A stretch of DNA of 64,000 nucleotides from Streptomyces sp. CBMA152 (lineage in GTDB: Bacteria; Actinomycetota; Actinomycetes; Streptomycetales; Streptomycetaceae). This document shows, one piece after another, positions 1 through 7,952 of the stretch (position 1 is its first letter; each line of letters opens with the position of its first letter). A program made the position numbers and the translations under genes. The stretch spans positions 620,001-684,000 of the forward strand of contig NZ_MECJ01000029.1 of the NCBI RefSeq assembly GCF_014596475.1. Reading direction: 5' to 3'. The notes under the pieces are model-generated. The model ran no database searches. It saw only the letters and a list, made by a program, of their open reading frames with translations, and was not told the DNA's origin.

Positions 1-164
1 ACGACGCGGCCGCCGCAGTCCTCGGCCCCGACGCGCTCGACCTCGACCGCGAGTGGACCCTCGACCGTCTGTCCTCCCTCTCGTACACCATCGCCGCCGG
101 CACCTCGCAGATCCAGCGGAACATCGTCGCCGAGCGCATCCTCGGCCTGCCGAAGGGACGCTGA
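1..164 (+). CDS. Acyl-CoA dehydrogenase, C-terminal fragment (cut by window edge)
   Basis: The open frame enters from the left edge and stops at 162-164. It encodes the conserved C-terminal helix of an acyl-CoA dehydrogenase, with a GTSQIQRNIVAERILGLPKG block that contacts FAD across the dimer in this family. The residue aligned with the catalytic Glu of medium-chain enzymes (YEGT) is Ala here (IAAGT), so the base would have to lie elsewhere, as in isovaleryl-CoA dehydrogenase, or in a partner subunit. The stop overlaps the next ATG (TGATG), so the two dehydrogenase genes are translationally coupled and probably form a heteromeric enzyme like the FadE pairs of steroid side-chain catabolism. 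The N-terminal part is outside the window. Confidence 0.85.
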   Translation, partial: DAAAAVLGPDALDLDREWTLDRLSSLSYTIAAGTSQIQRNIVAERILGLPKGR

Positions 165-1033
165 TGGACTTCCAACTCACCGACGAACAACGGGCGTTGA
201 GGTCGGAGCTCCGCGCGCTCCTCTCCCGGCGGCTCGACCGCGAGATGCTGCGGGCGGGGCTCGACCGCGGGCTGTGGCGGGAGCTCGGTGAGGCCGGGTT
301 CTTCGCGCTGCGGCTGCCGGAGGAGGACGGCGGGGTGGGTCTCGGGCTGCCCGAGGCCGTGCTGCTCTTCGAGGAGGCCGGGCGGGCGCTGCTCCCCGGG
401 CCACTGATCGCCACGCATCTGGCGGCGGGGGTCGTCGAGGGCGCGGCGGAGGGCGGGACGGTGGTGGCCGCACCCGACGGCGTTCTGGTGGAGTGGCTGG
501 CGGAGGCGGACGTCGTACGGGGAGACGTCACCGGCGCCGAGCAGATCCGCTCGATCGACCCGCTGACACCCCTTCACCGACTGCCGGGCGAGGCCGCCGA
601 CGGCAGCACGGAAAGCGCGCTGCTCACCGCCGCCGAACAGCTCGGCAGCGCGGGCCGCACCATCGACATGGCGGTCCAACACGCCCGCGAACGCGAGCAG
701 TTCGGGCAGCCGATCGGCGCCTTCCAGGCCGTCAAGCATCTGTGCGCGCAGATGCTGGTCCGTACGGAGGTCGCGCGCGCGGCCGTGTACGCGGCCGCTG
801 TCACCGGGGATCCGGTGGAGATCGTGGGCGCCAAGCTGCTCGCCGACGAGGCGGCCGTGGAGTGCGCGCGCGACTGCCTCCAGGTGTACGGCGGGATGGG
901 CTTCACCTGGGAGGCGGATGTCCATCTGCATCTGAAGCGGGCGTGGGTGCGGCGCGAGCGCTGGCCTCCCACCGCGCTCGCGCTGGAGCTTCAGGCGCGG
1001 GCGCTGGAGGAGTCGGCCGCCGGGATCGCATAG
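164..1033 (+). CDS. Acyl-CoA dehydrogenase, short beta-type subunit
   Basis: This 289-residue protein starts at the ATG overlapping the upstream stop. An N-terminal helical part begins MDFQLTDEQRALRSELRALL. The C-terminal domain carries EREQFGQPIGAFQAVKH and YGGMGFTWEADVHLHLKRAW, both hallmarks of the family. It is shorter than the usual 370-390 residues: the central beta domain is reduced, and the terminal IQR helix seen in the preceding gene is missing. This matches the small subunit of alpha2beta2 FadE enzymes. It should oxidise an acyl-CoA at the alpha-beta carbons with FAD. The pairing is inferred from gene overlap and complementary missing parts; the substrate cannot be read from sequence. 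Confidence 0.85.
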   Translation: MDFQLTDEQRALRSELRALLSRRLDREMLRAGLDRGLWRELGEAGFFALRLPEEDGGVGLGLPEAVLLFEEAGRALLPGPLIATHLAAGVVEGAAEGGTVVAAPDGVLVEWLAEADVVRGDVTGAEQIRSIDPLTPLHRLPGEAADGSTESALLTAAEQLGSAGRTIDMAVQHAREREQFGQPIGAFQAVKHLCAQMLVRTEVARAAVYAAAVTGDPVEIVGAKLLADEAAVECARDCLQVYGGMGFTWEADVHLHLKRAWVRRERWPPTALALELQARALEESAAGIA

Positions 1034-1493
1034 GGCGTCCCGTATGGCGAACCGGTGTGTCTCGTAAGGCATTACGCGTGACGAACCGGTCTGTCTCGCA
1101 AGGCGAACCGGGGTGTCTCGTGAAGCGCCCACGAGCGTGGATACACAGCGTGTGGCCGGAGTCTGACGGAACATTGGCCGAAGGGTGATGGATCGTCACC
1201 GAGCGTCGATATCGGGTTGTGTCCTTCAAGGGACTCGTCACGGCCCGGAGTCGGGGCCACCCTCGGGTACCCTCCGTGGGGTGCGATCCCCCAGGCATCC
1301 CGCGTGCCCTTGTTCGACCCCCCGCAATGTGCGTCGCACAGTATGCACCACGCGTACTCCTTCGCGCTGGAATATGCCCGAAGCGCTTGTTGCGGTGACT
1401 GTACGTCAACCATGCTGTCTCGTACGGAAATCACGTTCTGTGAGCTTCACGAGGCGCGAGGCGATGTGTCCGCCGGTTCGGATGGTGTGAGCG
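1034..1493. other. Intergenic region upstream of the anti-sigma-like gene
   Basis: About 460 bases without a convincing gene. It begins with three 23-base direct repeats (listed separately), and a weaker fourth relative, CTGTCTCGTACGG, lies near 1412. The rest probably holds the promoter and leader of the ATPase gene at 1494. No operator of the CTGACG-N3-CGTCAG type and no strong hairpin was found. Confidence 0.5.
1048..1126 (+). repeat. Three imperfect 23-bp direct repeats
   Basis: Copies at 1048-1070, 1082-1104 and 1104-1126 share the pattern CGAACCGG-N-[GT]-GTCTCG-N-[AG]-A-[AG]-GC. Each differs from the others at only a few positions. The second and third abut, and the first is separated by 11 bases. 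They lie just downstream of the dehydrogenase operon and upstream of the anti-sigma-like gene. They could be an iteron-like protein-binding array or decayed repeat units. Confidence 0.7.
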
Positions 1494-2009
1494 GTGCAGG
1501 TGCTTCAGGTTCAGTTGGAGGTCGGAGCCGACCCCGCCGAGGTGGGGCGCGCTCGTAGATGGGCCCGCTCGCGGCTGGCCGGGTCCGGGATAAGGCTCGA
1601 CGAGCCGCTCGCCGAGACCCTGATCCTTTTGATCTCGGAGCTCGTGACCAACGCCGTGGTGCACACCGGCTGTCCGGCCGTGCTGCGGATGCTCTTCGGA
1701 CCCGTCGGCGGGCCGGCCGACGGCGGAACCGTCCGCGTGGAGGTGGCCGACAGCAGCGCACGCGCGCCCAAGCCGCGCCACGCGGACGGGGACGACACCA
1801 ACGGTCGCGGCCTGGAGCTGGTCGACGGCCTCGCCGACCGCTGGGGCTGGCAGCCGGAGGGTGCGGGCAAGTCGATCTGGTGCGAGGTGGACCGCGGCTG
1901 TGGCGCGGGGGGCGGCTGTGAGGCCGACAGGGGCGCGCCGGAGCTCGCGGGCGGGGCGTTCGAGCCGGGCGTGTACGAGCCGTCGTGCGCCGTCACAAAT
2001 CGGGCGTAA
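1494..2009 (+). CDS. HATPase_c anti-sigma-factor-like regulatory protein
   Basis: A 171-residue single-domain GHKL ATPase of the RsbW/SpoIIAB type that Streptomyces encodes in many copies. The N-box SELVTNAVVHTG (about residues 48-59) and the G1 box with GRGLELVDGLADRWG (about 102-116) are intact, so ATP binding and serine-kinase activity toward an anti-anti-sigma factor are plausible. No sigma factor or STAS partner is adjacent. The start is a GTG; a weaker GTG lies nine bases upstream. The tail after about residue 128 is low-complexity and probably disordered. Its specific target cannot be named. Confidence 0.8.
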   Translation: MQVLQVQLEVGADPAEVGRARRWARSRLAGSGIRLDEPLAETLILLISELVTNAVVHTGCPAVLRMLFGPVGGPADGGTVRVEVADSSARAPKPRHADGDDTNGRGLELVDGLADRWGWQPEGAGKSIWCEVDRGCGAGGGCEADRGAPELAGGAFEPGVYEPSCAVTNRA

Positions 2010-2286
2010 GCGGCAAAGCTTTCGCTAGGTGTTGACGCGCAGTGGTGCTCTGATCACCCTTGGATGAGCGATTCGTCGCGAGGGGACGCCGAGGGCATGG
2101 GCTGGTCCATGTTCCGTTCCGGGTCGGTCCTGGTTCTCCTCGGCGAGTGCGGGTCGTGGCTCGGCGTCGGCTCAGGGCAACGCTCTTCAGGGCATGAGGA
2201 GCTGGGCATGCGCGCGGAGCCGGGTGGCGGCCGTGGTGCCGTGCTCGGGGTGCGCATGACGCGCCGCCACCCGTGGAGGGTTCCTC
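2010..2286. other. Convergent intergenic region
   Basis: This gap lies between the stops of the anti-sigma-like gene and the cyclase gene. Apart from the hairpin at 2222-2272, no gene was supported: reading frames here lack recognisable domains or ribosome sites. Confidence 0.5.
2222..2272 (-). terminator. Hairpin after the cyclase-family gene
   Basis: GGGTGGCGGC at 2222-2231 pairs perfectly with GCCGCCACCC at 2263-2272. The structure begins 15 bases beyond the stop of the minus-strand cyclase gene. There is no T tract, which is usual for Streptomyces terminators. The loop is long (31 bases). Confidence 0.45.
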
Positions 2287-3213
2287 TCAGAGGACGGCGA
2301 CGGGCGCGACCGGGGTCCCCGTGGCGCCGACGAACGGTTCCGGCATCGCCGACAGCAGGAACGCGTACCGCCCCTCTTCCGCACAGGCTGTGGACAACTC
2401 TTCGAGATTCCAGTTCTGCCCCTGCAACATGCCCATCTCGACCAGATCGAGGGCGTGCACCGGCAGCCACAGGTTCTCGATCTCCGGCGGGAAGATCTCG
2501 AAGGTGAGCGTGTCGTTGGCGACCGCCGCCACATCGCGCGCGTGGAACCACTCGGGCGTACGGATCGACAGCCCCGGCGACGGAAAGCCGTACCCGTGCT
2601 TGTCGCCGCCGAGGCACAGCTGGATCTGCCCGGTGCGTACGAGAACGATGTCGCCCGCACGGACGGTGACCCCCGCCAGTTCCTCGGCCGCGTCGAGGTC
2701 CTCGGGGGTGACGGCGTGGTCCCCGGGCAGCCGGTCGAGGCCGCGGGCGCGGGCGACGTCGAGGAGTACGCCACGCGAGATGATGTGGGCGGGCTTGTCG
2801 ATGCCGCTGAACTCCGCCCCGGCGTGGGCGGTGATGGTGTCGGCGGGGCGGCCGTTGTAGAGGCGGCCGGAGTGCGAGACATGGGTGAGCGCGTCCCAGT
2901 GGGTGGCCGCCTGGAGGCCGAAGGTGACGGCGTCGTCGCTGGTGGCGACGGTTCCGGGGCCGAAGATTTCCTGGTTGATCTGGACCATGGTGTGGAGCGG
3001 GTTGATCCGGCCGGGGATGAGGCCGGTCTGGACGCCGTTCTGCTCCAGGGGCAGCGCGAGCGGGACGCGGCGGCCGGTGCGGACGGTGGCGGCGGCGTCG
3101 CGGACGACGGAGTCGGTGATGAGGTTCAGGGTCCCGATTTCGTCATCGGACCCCCAACGCCCCCAGTTGTTAAGGCGCTTGGCAATGTCCAGGAACTCGG
3201 CGGGCATCGACAT
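2287..3213 (-). CDS. Cyclase family protein (kynurenine formamidase-like metal hydrolase)
   Basis: A 308-residue member of the PF04199 cyclase/kynurenine formamidase family. The metal-binding signature appears as HWDALTHVSHSGRLYNG near residues 110-126, a variant of HxGTHxDxPxH. The C-terminal part (NLEELSTACAEEGRYAFLL, EPFVGATGTPVAPVAVL) is also typical. The start is set by a GGAGG site seven bases upstream of ATG 3213. Relatives hydrolyse amides, lactones or ring-opened ketone intermediates. The gene diverges from the SDR operon across an operator at 3263-3277, which suggests a role in the same catabolic pathway. The exact reaction is unknown. Confidence 0.85.
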   Translation of the reverse strand: MSMPAEFLDIAKRLNNWGRWGSDDEIGTLNLITDSVVRDAAATVRTGRRVPLALPLEQNGVQTGLIPGRINPLHTMVQINQEIFGPGTVATSDDAVTFGLQAATHWDALTHVSHSGRLYNGRPADTITAHAGAEFSGIDKPAHIISRGVLLDVARARGLDRLPGDHAVTPEDLDAAEELAGVTVRAGDIVLVRTGQIQLCLGGDKHGYGFPSPGLSIRTPEWFHARDVAAVANDTLTFEIFPPEIENLWLPVHALDLVEMGMLQGQNWNLEELSTACAEEGRYAFLLSAMPEPFVGATGTPVAPVAVL

Positions 3214-3262
3214 AAGAGTCCTCCCCGGGGCTTGTCTTCCGGCGTCCGCCGGGCCATAAAAT

Positions 3263-3277
3263 CTAACGGTCCGTCAG
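3263..3277. promoter_or_regulatory. Operator site 1 (CTAACGGTCCGTCAG)
   Basis: A 15-bp dyad, one mismatch from CTGACG-N3-CGTCAG. It lies between the divergent cyclase gene (start 3213) and SDR gene (start 3299), 22 bases before the SDR start codon, where a repressor would block RNA polymerase or its exit. Confidence 0.75.
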
Positions 3278-3298
3278 AAACCGCGGGAAGGGGCCGGC

Positions 3299-4213
3299 AT
3301 GGGGAACTTCTTGGCAGGCAAGGTGGTCGCCGTGACCGGCGCGGGGCGCGGCATCGGCCGCGCGGTGGCGCTGGCGGCGGCGGCCGAGGGCGCCAAGGTC
3401 GTCGTCAACGACTACGGCGTCTCCGTCGAGGGCGCCGAGCCCACCAGTACGGTCGCGGACGCGGTGGTCAAGGAGATCGAGGCGGCGGGCGGCGAGGCGG
3501 TGGCCATCGCGGACGACATCTCGACGATGGCGGGCGGCCAGCGGATCGTGGACACCGCGCTGGCCCGGTGGGGGCGGGTCGACGGGGTGGTGTGCGTCGC
3601 GGGCATCCTGCGCGAGCGCATGCTCTTCAACATGACGGAGGAGGAGTGGGACCCGGTGGTCGCCACGCACCTCAAGGGCACGTTCACGGTGTTCCGGGCG
3701 GCCTCCGCGGTGATGCGCAAACAGGGTTCCGGCACCCTGATCGGCTTCACCAGCGGCAACCATCAGGGCAGTGTGGCGCAGGCCAACTACAGCGCCGCGA
3801 AGGGCGGGGTGATCTCGCTGGTGCGCAGCGCGGCGCTGGGGCTGCACAAGTACGGGGTGACGGCGAACGCGGTGGCGCCGGTCGCGCGTACGCGGATGTC
3901 CGCCAACGTCCCCATGGAGCTTACGGAGATCGGCTCGCCGGAGGACGTGGCCGCCTTCGTGGTCTACCTCCTGAGCGACCGCGCCCGCGCGGAGGGCATC
4001 ACCGGTCAGGTGTACACGGTCGCCGGGCCCAAGATCGCGGTGTGGGCGCAGCCGCGGGAGCTGCGGGCGGGGTACGTCTCGGACGGCCCGTGGACCCCGT
4101 CCCGGATCGCGGACTTCCTGCCGGGGACGGTGGGGATGGACCCGATGCCGATGCTGGCGAGGCTGGAGGAGATGGCCCGGGCTGCGGAACGGGCGGAACG
4201 CCCGAACGCGTAG
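3299..4213 (+). CDS. SDR-family 3-hydroxyacyl-CoA dehydrogenase-like protein
   Basis: A 304-residue short-chain dehydrogenase. The nucleotide-binding motif GAGRGIG is at residues 14-20, and the active-site region YSAAKGG is near residue 163. A C-terminal extension of about 50 residues resembles the dehydrogenase part of peroxisomal multifunctional enzyme 2 (17-beta-HSD type 4). In that group the substrate is a 3-hydroxyacyl-CoA of branched or steroid side chains. The gene is preceded by operator 1 and heads a same-strand run with an acyl-CoA dehydrogenase and an alcohol dehydrogenase, although a strong hairpin separates it from them. NAD preference and substrate are inferred only. Confidence 0.85.
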   Translation: MGNFLAGKVVAVTGAGRGIGRAVALAAAAEGAKVVVNDYGVSVEGAEPTSTVADAVVKEIEAAGGEAVAIADDISTMAGGQRIVDTALARWGRVDGVVCVAGILRERMLFNMTEEEWDPVVATHLKGTFTVFRAASAVMRKQGSGTLIGFTSGNHQGSVAQANYSAAKGGVISLVRSAALGLHKYGVTANAVAPVARTRMSANVPMELTEIGSPEDVAAFVVYLLSDRARAEGITGQVYTVAGPKIAVWAQPRELRAGYVSDGPWTPSRIADFLPGTVGMDPMPMLARLEEMARAAERAERPNA

Positions 4214-4260
4214 GGGCTACGCCCCGACCCCCGTTTTTCTGCGGATCGTGCTGGGTTGCT

Positions 4261-4393
4261 CGCGCAGTTCCCCGCGCCCCTCAAATGGGCCCTTCGGGCC
4301 CTCCTAGGGGCGCGGGGAACTGCGCGACCAGCCCCCACCGGCGGTCAGCCGACCAACGACCGCCGGAGGCTTTCGGGAAGGGGCGGGGTGGGG
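4261..4393. repeat. Nested palindromic intergenic repeat, copy 1
   Basis: A perfect 21-bp inverted repeat (4261-4281 with 4306-4326, core GGGGCGCGGGGAACTGCG) encloses a smaller hairpin, GGGCCCTTCGGGCCC (4287-4301). A right-hand outer arm GGCTTTCGGGAAGGGGCGGG starts near 4368. The element fills the gap between the SDR gene and the next dehydrogenase and may attenuate readthrough. Related elements are at 7655, 9961, 17879, 42347 and 45993. Confidence 0.85.
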
Positions 4394-4424
4394 AATTTTC
4401 AGCGCACGAACGGGAGGCGACGGT

Positions 4425-5558
4425 ATGGACTTCGGGTTCTCCTCGGACGACGAGGCGTTCCGGGCGGACGCGCGCGCCTGGTTGGACGCGCATCCCCCCG
4501 ATGACACCCCCCGCACCTGGGAGCGCACCCTCGGCGAAGCCGGATGGATCGGCCTCGGATGGACCGAGCGGCACGGGAACCGGCAAGGCACCCTCACCCA
4601 GCAGGTGGTCTGGGCCGAGGAGTACGCCCGTACAACCAACACCCCACCCCGCCTAGGTCACATCGGCGAGAACCTGCTCGCCCCGACCCTCATCACGTAC
4701 GGCACCGGCAAACAGAAGAACCGCTTCCTGCCCCCCATCGCCCGCGGCGAGGAGCTCTGGTGCCAGGGCTACAGCGAACCCGACGCCGGCTCCGACCTCG
4801 CGGCAGTCCGTACCACCGCCACCCGGGACGCCACCGGCGCATACCGCGTCACCGGCCAGAAGATCTGGACCTCGCACGCGCACGACGCCGACTGGTGCTT
4901 CGTCCTGGCCCGCACCGAACCGGGCTCGCGCCGCCACCACGGCCTCTCCTTCCTCCTCGTCCCCATGGACCAGCCGGGCAGGATCGAGGTCCGGCCGATC
5001 CGGCAGATGACGGGGACGAGCGAGTTCAACGAGGTCTTCTTCGACGGCGCCCGGGCCGAACCCGACCACGTAGTCGGCGCCGAGGGTGACGGCTGGCGCG
5101 TCGCCATGGGCCTGCTCGACGTGGAACGCGGAGTGTCCACGTTGGTTCAACAGATCGGATTCGAGGAGGAGTTGGAAAAAGTCCTCGCGACAGCCAGGGA
5201 CATCGCTGACCCCCTCCTCCGCGATCGGCTCGTGCGGCAATGGGCCGACCTCCGCGTCATGCGCTGGAACGCCCTCCGTACTCTCGGCGCCCCCGACACC
5301 GCCGCCCCCAGCGTCGCCAAGCTCCTCTGGGGCGGCTGGCACCAGCGCCTGGGCGAGCTCGCGATGGCCGTACGGGGCGCGGAGGCTGCAGTCGGCCCGT
5401 ACGACTGGAGTCCACAACAACCCTACGAACTCGACGAACAGCAGCGCTCGTTCCTCTTCTCCCGCGCCGACACGATCTACGGCGGCTCGGACGAGATCCA
5501 GCGCACCATCATCGCCGAGCGCGTGCTCGGCCTGCCGAGGGAGGCTCGGGGTCAGTGA
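4425..5558 (+). CDS. Acyl-CoA dehydrogenase, full-length (FadE type)
   Basis: A 377-residue acyl-CoA dehydrogenase with all three domains. CQGYSEPDAGSDLA (about 108-121) and GQKIWTSHAHDADW (about 142-155) line the FAD/substrate site. The C-terminal helix has IYGGSDEIQRTIIAERVLG. As in the fragment at the left edge, the classic catalytic Glu position is occupied by Gly, so a base elsewhere or in a partner is needed. GGGAGG precedes the ATG at 4425. The stop overlaps the GTG of the alcohol dehydrogenase gene. A possible small-subunit partner is encoded at 19339. It should carry out FAD-dependent alpha-beta desaturation of an unidentified acyl-CoA. Confidence 0.88.
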   Translation: MDFGFSSDDEAFRADARAWLDAHPPDDTPRTWERTLGEAGWIGLGWTERHGNRQGTLTQQVVWAEEYARTTNTPPRLGHIGENLLAPTLITYGTGKQKNRFLPPIARGEELWCQGYSEPDAGSDLAAVRTTATRDATGAYRVTGQKIWTSHAHDADWCFVLARTEPGSRRHHGLSFLLVPMDQPGRIEVRPIRQMTGTSEFNEVFFDGARAEPDHVVGAEGDGWRVAMGLLDVERGVSTLVQQIGFEEELEKVLATARDIADPLLRDRLVRQWADLRVMRWNALRTLGAPDTAAPSVAKLLWGGWHQRLGELAMAVRGAEAAVGPYDWSPQQPYELDEQQRSFLFSRADTIYGGSDEIQRTIIAERVLGLPREARGQ

Positions 5559-6604
5559 GAGGTGTTCTGTTCGACGGTACGCAGGTGAGGGTGGTCGACG
5601 ATCTGGAGGTGCGGGGTCCGGGGCCCGGTGAGGTGCTGGTGGCGATCGCCGCCTCCGGGCTCTGCCACTCCGATCTGTCAGTGATCGACGGGACGATCCC
5701 CTTCCCCGTACCCGTGGTGCTCGGGCATGAGGGCGCGGGCGTGGTGGAGGCGGTCGGCGAGGGCGTCACCCATGTCGCGCCCGGCGACCACGTGGCGCTC
5801 TCCACGCTCGCCAACTGCGGTGCCTGCGCCGACTGCGACCGGGGGCGGCCCACGATGTGCCGGAAGGCCATCGGTCGGCCCGGGCGGCCGTTCTCGCGCG
5901 GCGGCGAGCCGGTCCACCAGTTCGCCGCCAATTCCGCCTTCGCCGAGCGGACGTTGGTCAAGGCCGTGCAGGCGGTGCGGATTCCCGACGACGTGCCGCT
6001 GACCTCGGCCGCGCTGATCGGCTGCGCGGTCCTGACGGGCGTGGGGGCCGTACTGAACCGGGCGCGGGTCGAGTACGGCGACACCGTCGTCGTCATCGGC
6101 ACCGGCGGCATCGGCCTCAACGTGATCCAGGGCGCCCGGATCGCGGGCGCGCGCGTGATCGTCGCGGTCGACACCAACCCGGCGAAGGAGACGGCCGCCC
6201 GCACGTTCGGCGCGACCCACTTCCTGCCGTCGGTGGACGGCGTACGCGAGGTGCTGCCGACCGGCGCCGACCACGTCTTCGAGTGCGTCGGCCACCCCGC
6301 GCTCGCCCGCAGCGCCGTCGACCTGCTGGACCGGCACGGGCAAGCCATCCTGCTCGGCATGCCCGCGCCGACCGCCGAGGCGACGTTCGTGCCCGCCGCG
6401 ATGTTCCTGGACAAGTCCATCCTCGGGTGCCGGTACGGGAGTTCACGGCCCCAGTACGACATCCCGCGCTACGCCGACCTCTACCGCTCGGGCGCGCTGT
6501 TCCTGGACGAGCTGGTCACCGAGGTGTACGCGATCGAGGACTTCGCCAAGGCGGTGGACGACGCGCGGCACGGGCGGGTGGCGCGGGGGGTGCTCACGTT
6601 CTGA
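5555..6604 (+). CDS. Zinc-dependent alcohol dehydrogenase (MDR superfamily)
   Basis: 349 residues from a GTG that overlaps the preceding stop by four bases (GTGA), indicating translational coupling. Catalytic zinc ligands appear as SGLCHSD (Cys37) and GHEGAG (about residue 60). The structural zinc lobe CGACADCDRGRPTMC (about 91-105) has the usual four cysteines. The Rossmann motif GTGGIGLNV is near residue 180, and the Asp in VAVDTN suggests NAD(H) rather than NADP(H). It resembles class III-like and aryl-alcohol dehydrogenases that oxidise a primary alcohol to an aldehyde. The companion aldehyde dehydrogenase could be the one at 44530, which is an inference. Confidence 0.88.
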   Translation: MRGVLFDGTQVRVVDDLEVRGPGPGEVLVAIAASGLCHSDLSVIDGTIPFPVPVVLGHEGAGVVEAVGEGVTHVAPGDHVALSTLANCGACADCDRGRPTMCRKAIGRPGRPFSRGGEPVHQFAANSAFAERTLVKAVQAVRIPDDVPLTSAALIGCAVLTGVGAVLNRARVEYGDTVVVIGTGGIGLNVIQGARIAGARVIVAVDTNPAKETAARTFGATHFLPSVDGVREVLPTGADHVFECVGHPALARSAVDLLDRHGQAILLGMPAPTAEATFVPAAMFLDKSILGCRYGSSRPQYDIPRYADLYRSGALFLDELVTEVYAIEDFAKAVDDARHGRVARGVLTF

Positions 6605-6611
6605 ACGCGCC

Positions 6612-7595
6612 TCAGTGGTGTGACCCGGCCCGGAACGTACGCCGGTACACCGTCGGCGGGACGCCCAGGGCGGTCTGAAGGTGCTGGCGCAGTGACGTCG
6701 CCGTGCCGAACCCGGCTGCGCGCGCTATCCGGTCCACCGACAGGTCGCTGGACTCCAGGAGATGCCGGGCGCGTTCCACCCGCTGCTGGGTGAGCCACTG
6801 GCCCGGGCTCAGGCCCGTCTCCTCACGGAACCGGCGCGTGAACGTCCGTACGGACATGGCCTCCTGCTCGGCCATGTCGCGCAGCTGGATCGGCTCCTCC
6901 AGACGCCCGAGCGCCCAGGCGCGCGCGGTGGTCGTTGTCGCCAACTGGGGCTCAGGAAGCGGGCGTTGGATGTACTGGGCCTGGCCGCCGTCGCGGTGCG
7001 GCGGCACCACCGTGCGGCGCGCCACCTCGTTGGCGACCGCCGCGCCGTGGTCGCGCCGCACGATGTGCAGGCACAGGTCGATCCCGGCGGCGACCCCGGC
7101 CGAGGTCAGCACGTCGCCGTCGTCGACGAACAGCACGTCCGGGTCGACGTCGATGTTCGGGAAGAGCTCCTGGAAGTGCTCGGCGTGCATCCAGTGCGTG
7201 GTGGCGGGCCGCCCGTCGAGGTACCCGGCGGCGGCCAGTACGTAGCTGCCGGTGCAGATGGAGACCATGCGGGTGCCGGGCCGTACGCGCGCGAGGGCGT
7301 CGGCGAGGGCGGGCGTCAGAACGCCGTCCTCGTACACCGGGCCGAGCTCGTGCGAGGCGGGCACCACGACGGTGTCGGCGTCGGCCAGGACCTCGGGTCC
7401 GTGCTCGACGAGTACGGCGAAGTCGGCGTCGGTCTGGACGGGGCCGGGCGGTCGTATCGAGCAGGTGGTCACGGTGTAGAGCGACTCCCGCGCCCCGTCC
7501 TCGGCCCGGGCCCGCCCGAAGATCCGCTGCGGGATGCCCAGCTCGAAGGGGAGCAGGCCGTCGAGGGCGAGCACGACGACGTGGTGGCGGGGCAT
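6612..7595 (-). CDS. GlxA-family AraC-type transcriptional regulator
   Basis: 327 residues. The N-terminal DJ-1/PfpI-like domain (about 1-200) retains the nucleophile-elbow Cys in SICTGSYVLAAAG. The C-terminal AraC/XylS domain contains two helix-turn-helix units, ending in DRIARAAGFGTATSLRQH. ATG 7595 has an AGGAG site 11 bases upstream; longer readings run into repeat DNA. It is divergent from an MFS transporter gene at 7953 and convergent with the alcohol dehydrogenase, so the transporter is its most likely target. The inducer is unknown. Confidence 0.88.
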   Translation of the reverse strand: MPRHHVVVLALDGLLPFELGIPQRIFGRARAEDGARESLYTVTTCSIRPPGPVQTDADFAVLVEHGPEVLADADTVVVPASHELGPVYEDGVLTPALADALARVRPGTRMVSICTGSYVLAAAGYLDGRPATTHWMHAEHFQELFPNIDVDPDVLFVDDGDVLTSAGVAAGIDLCLHIVRRDHGAAVANEVARRTVVPPHRDGGQAQYIQRPLPEPQLATTTTARAWALGRLEEPIQLRDMAEQEAMSVRTFTRRFREETGLSPGQWLTQQRVERARHLLESSDLSVDRIARAAGFGTATSLRQHLQTALGVPPTVYRRTFRAGSHH

Positions 7596-7654
7596 GGGGC
7601 GGCTCCTTTCGAAGGCTACGGACAAGTGTGCGCGAGGGTTCGGTGGGGTGAGTT

Positions 7655-7840
7655 CCCCCACCCCGCCCCTTCCCGAAACTCTCCGAGGGATCTGGTCGGC
7701 TGCGGACCGGTGGGGGCTGATCGCGCAGTTCCCCGCGCCCCTAAGAGGGCCCTTCGGGCCCATCAACGACCGTGCTGGGGTTGCCCGCGCCACCAGGAGG
7801 GCCCGAAGGGCCCATTTAAGGGGCGCGGGGAACTGCGCGA
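7655..7840. repeat. Nested palindromic intergenic repeat, copy 2
   Basis: The left outer arm CCCCACCCCGCCCCTTCCCG lies from about 7656. The inner arms 7721-7742 and 7819-7840 are inverted copies of the GGGGCGCGGGGAACTGCG core. Between them, AGGGCCCTTCGGGCCCA (7746-7762) and its inverse near 7797-7813 form a third nested stem. The whole gap between the divergent regulator (start 7595) and MFS gene (start 7953) is dominated by this element; no separate gene is seen. Confidence 0.85.
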
Positions 7841-7952
7841 CCAGCCACGCACGATCCGCAGCCGACCACGCACCTGGTCATGGCCCGATCCCTGCGAACC
7901 ATGGCCATCCGGCCACTCGTTCCCCATCGGCCCCGCCGGGAAGCTGGGTGGC

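Noticed and set aside
2388-2396. A perfect DnaA-box sequence inside the cyclase gene.
   Set aside because: It is isolated and within coding sequence, so chance occurrence is likely.
2455-4656. A 733-codon plus-strand frame spanning the cyclase, SDR and dehydrogenase starts.
   Set aside because: It overlaps three genes with clear motifs in other frames and has low-complexity Gly/Arg composition.
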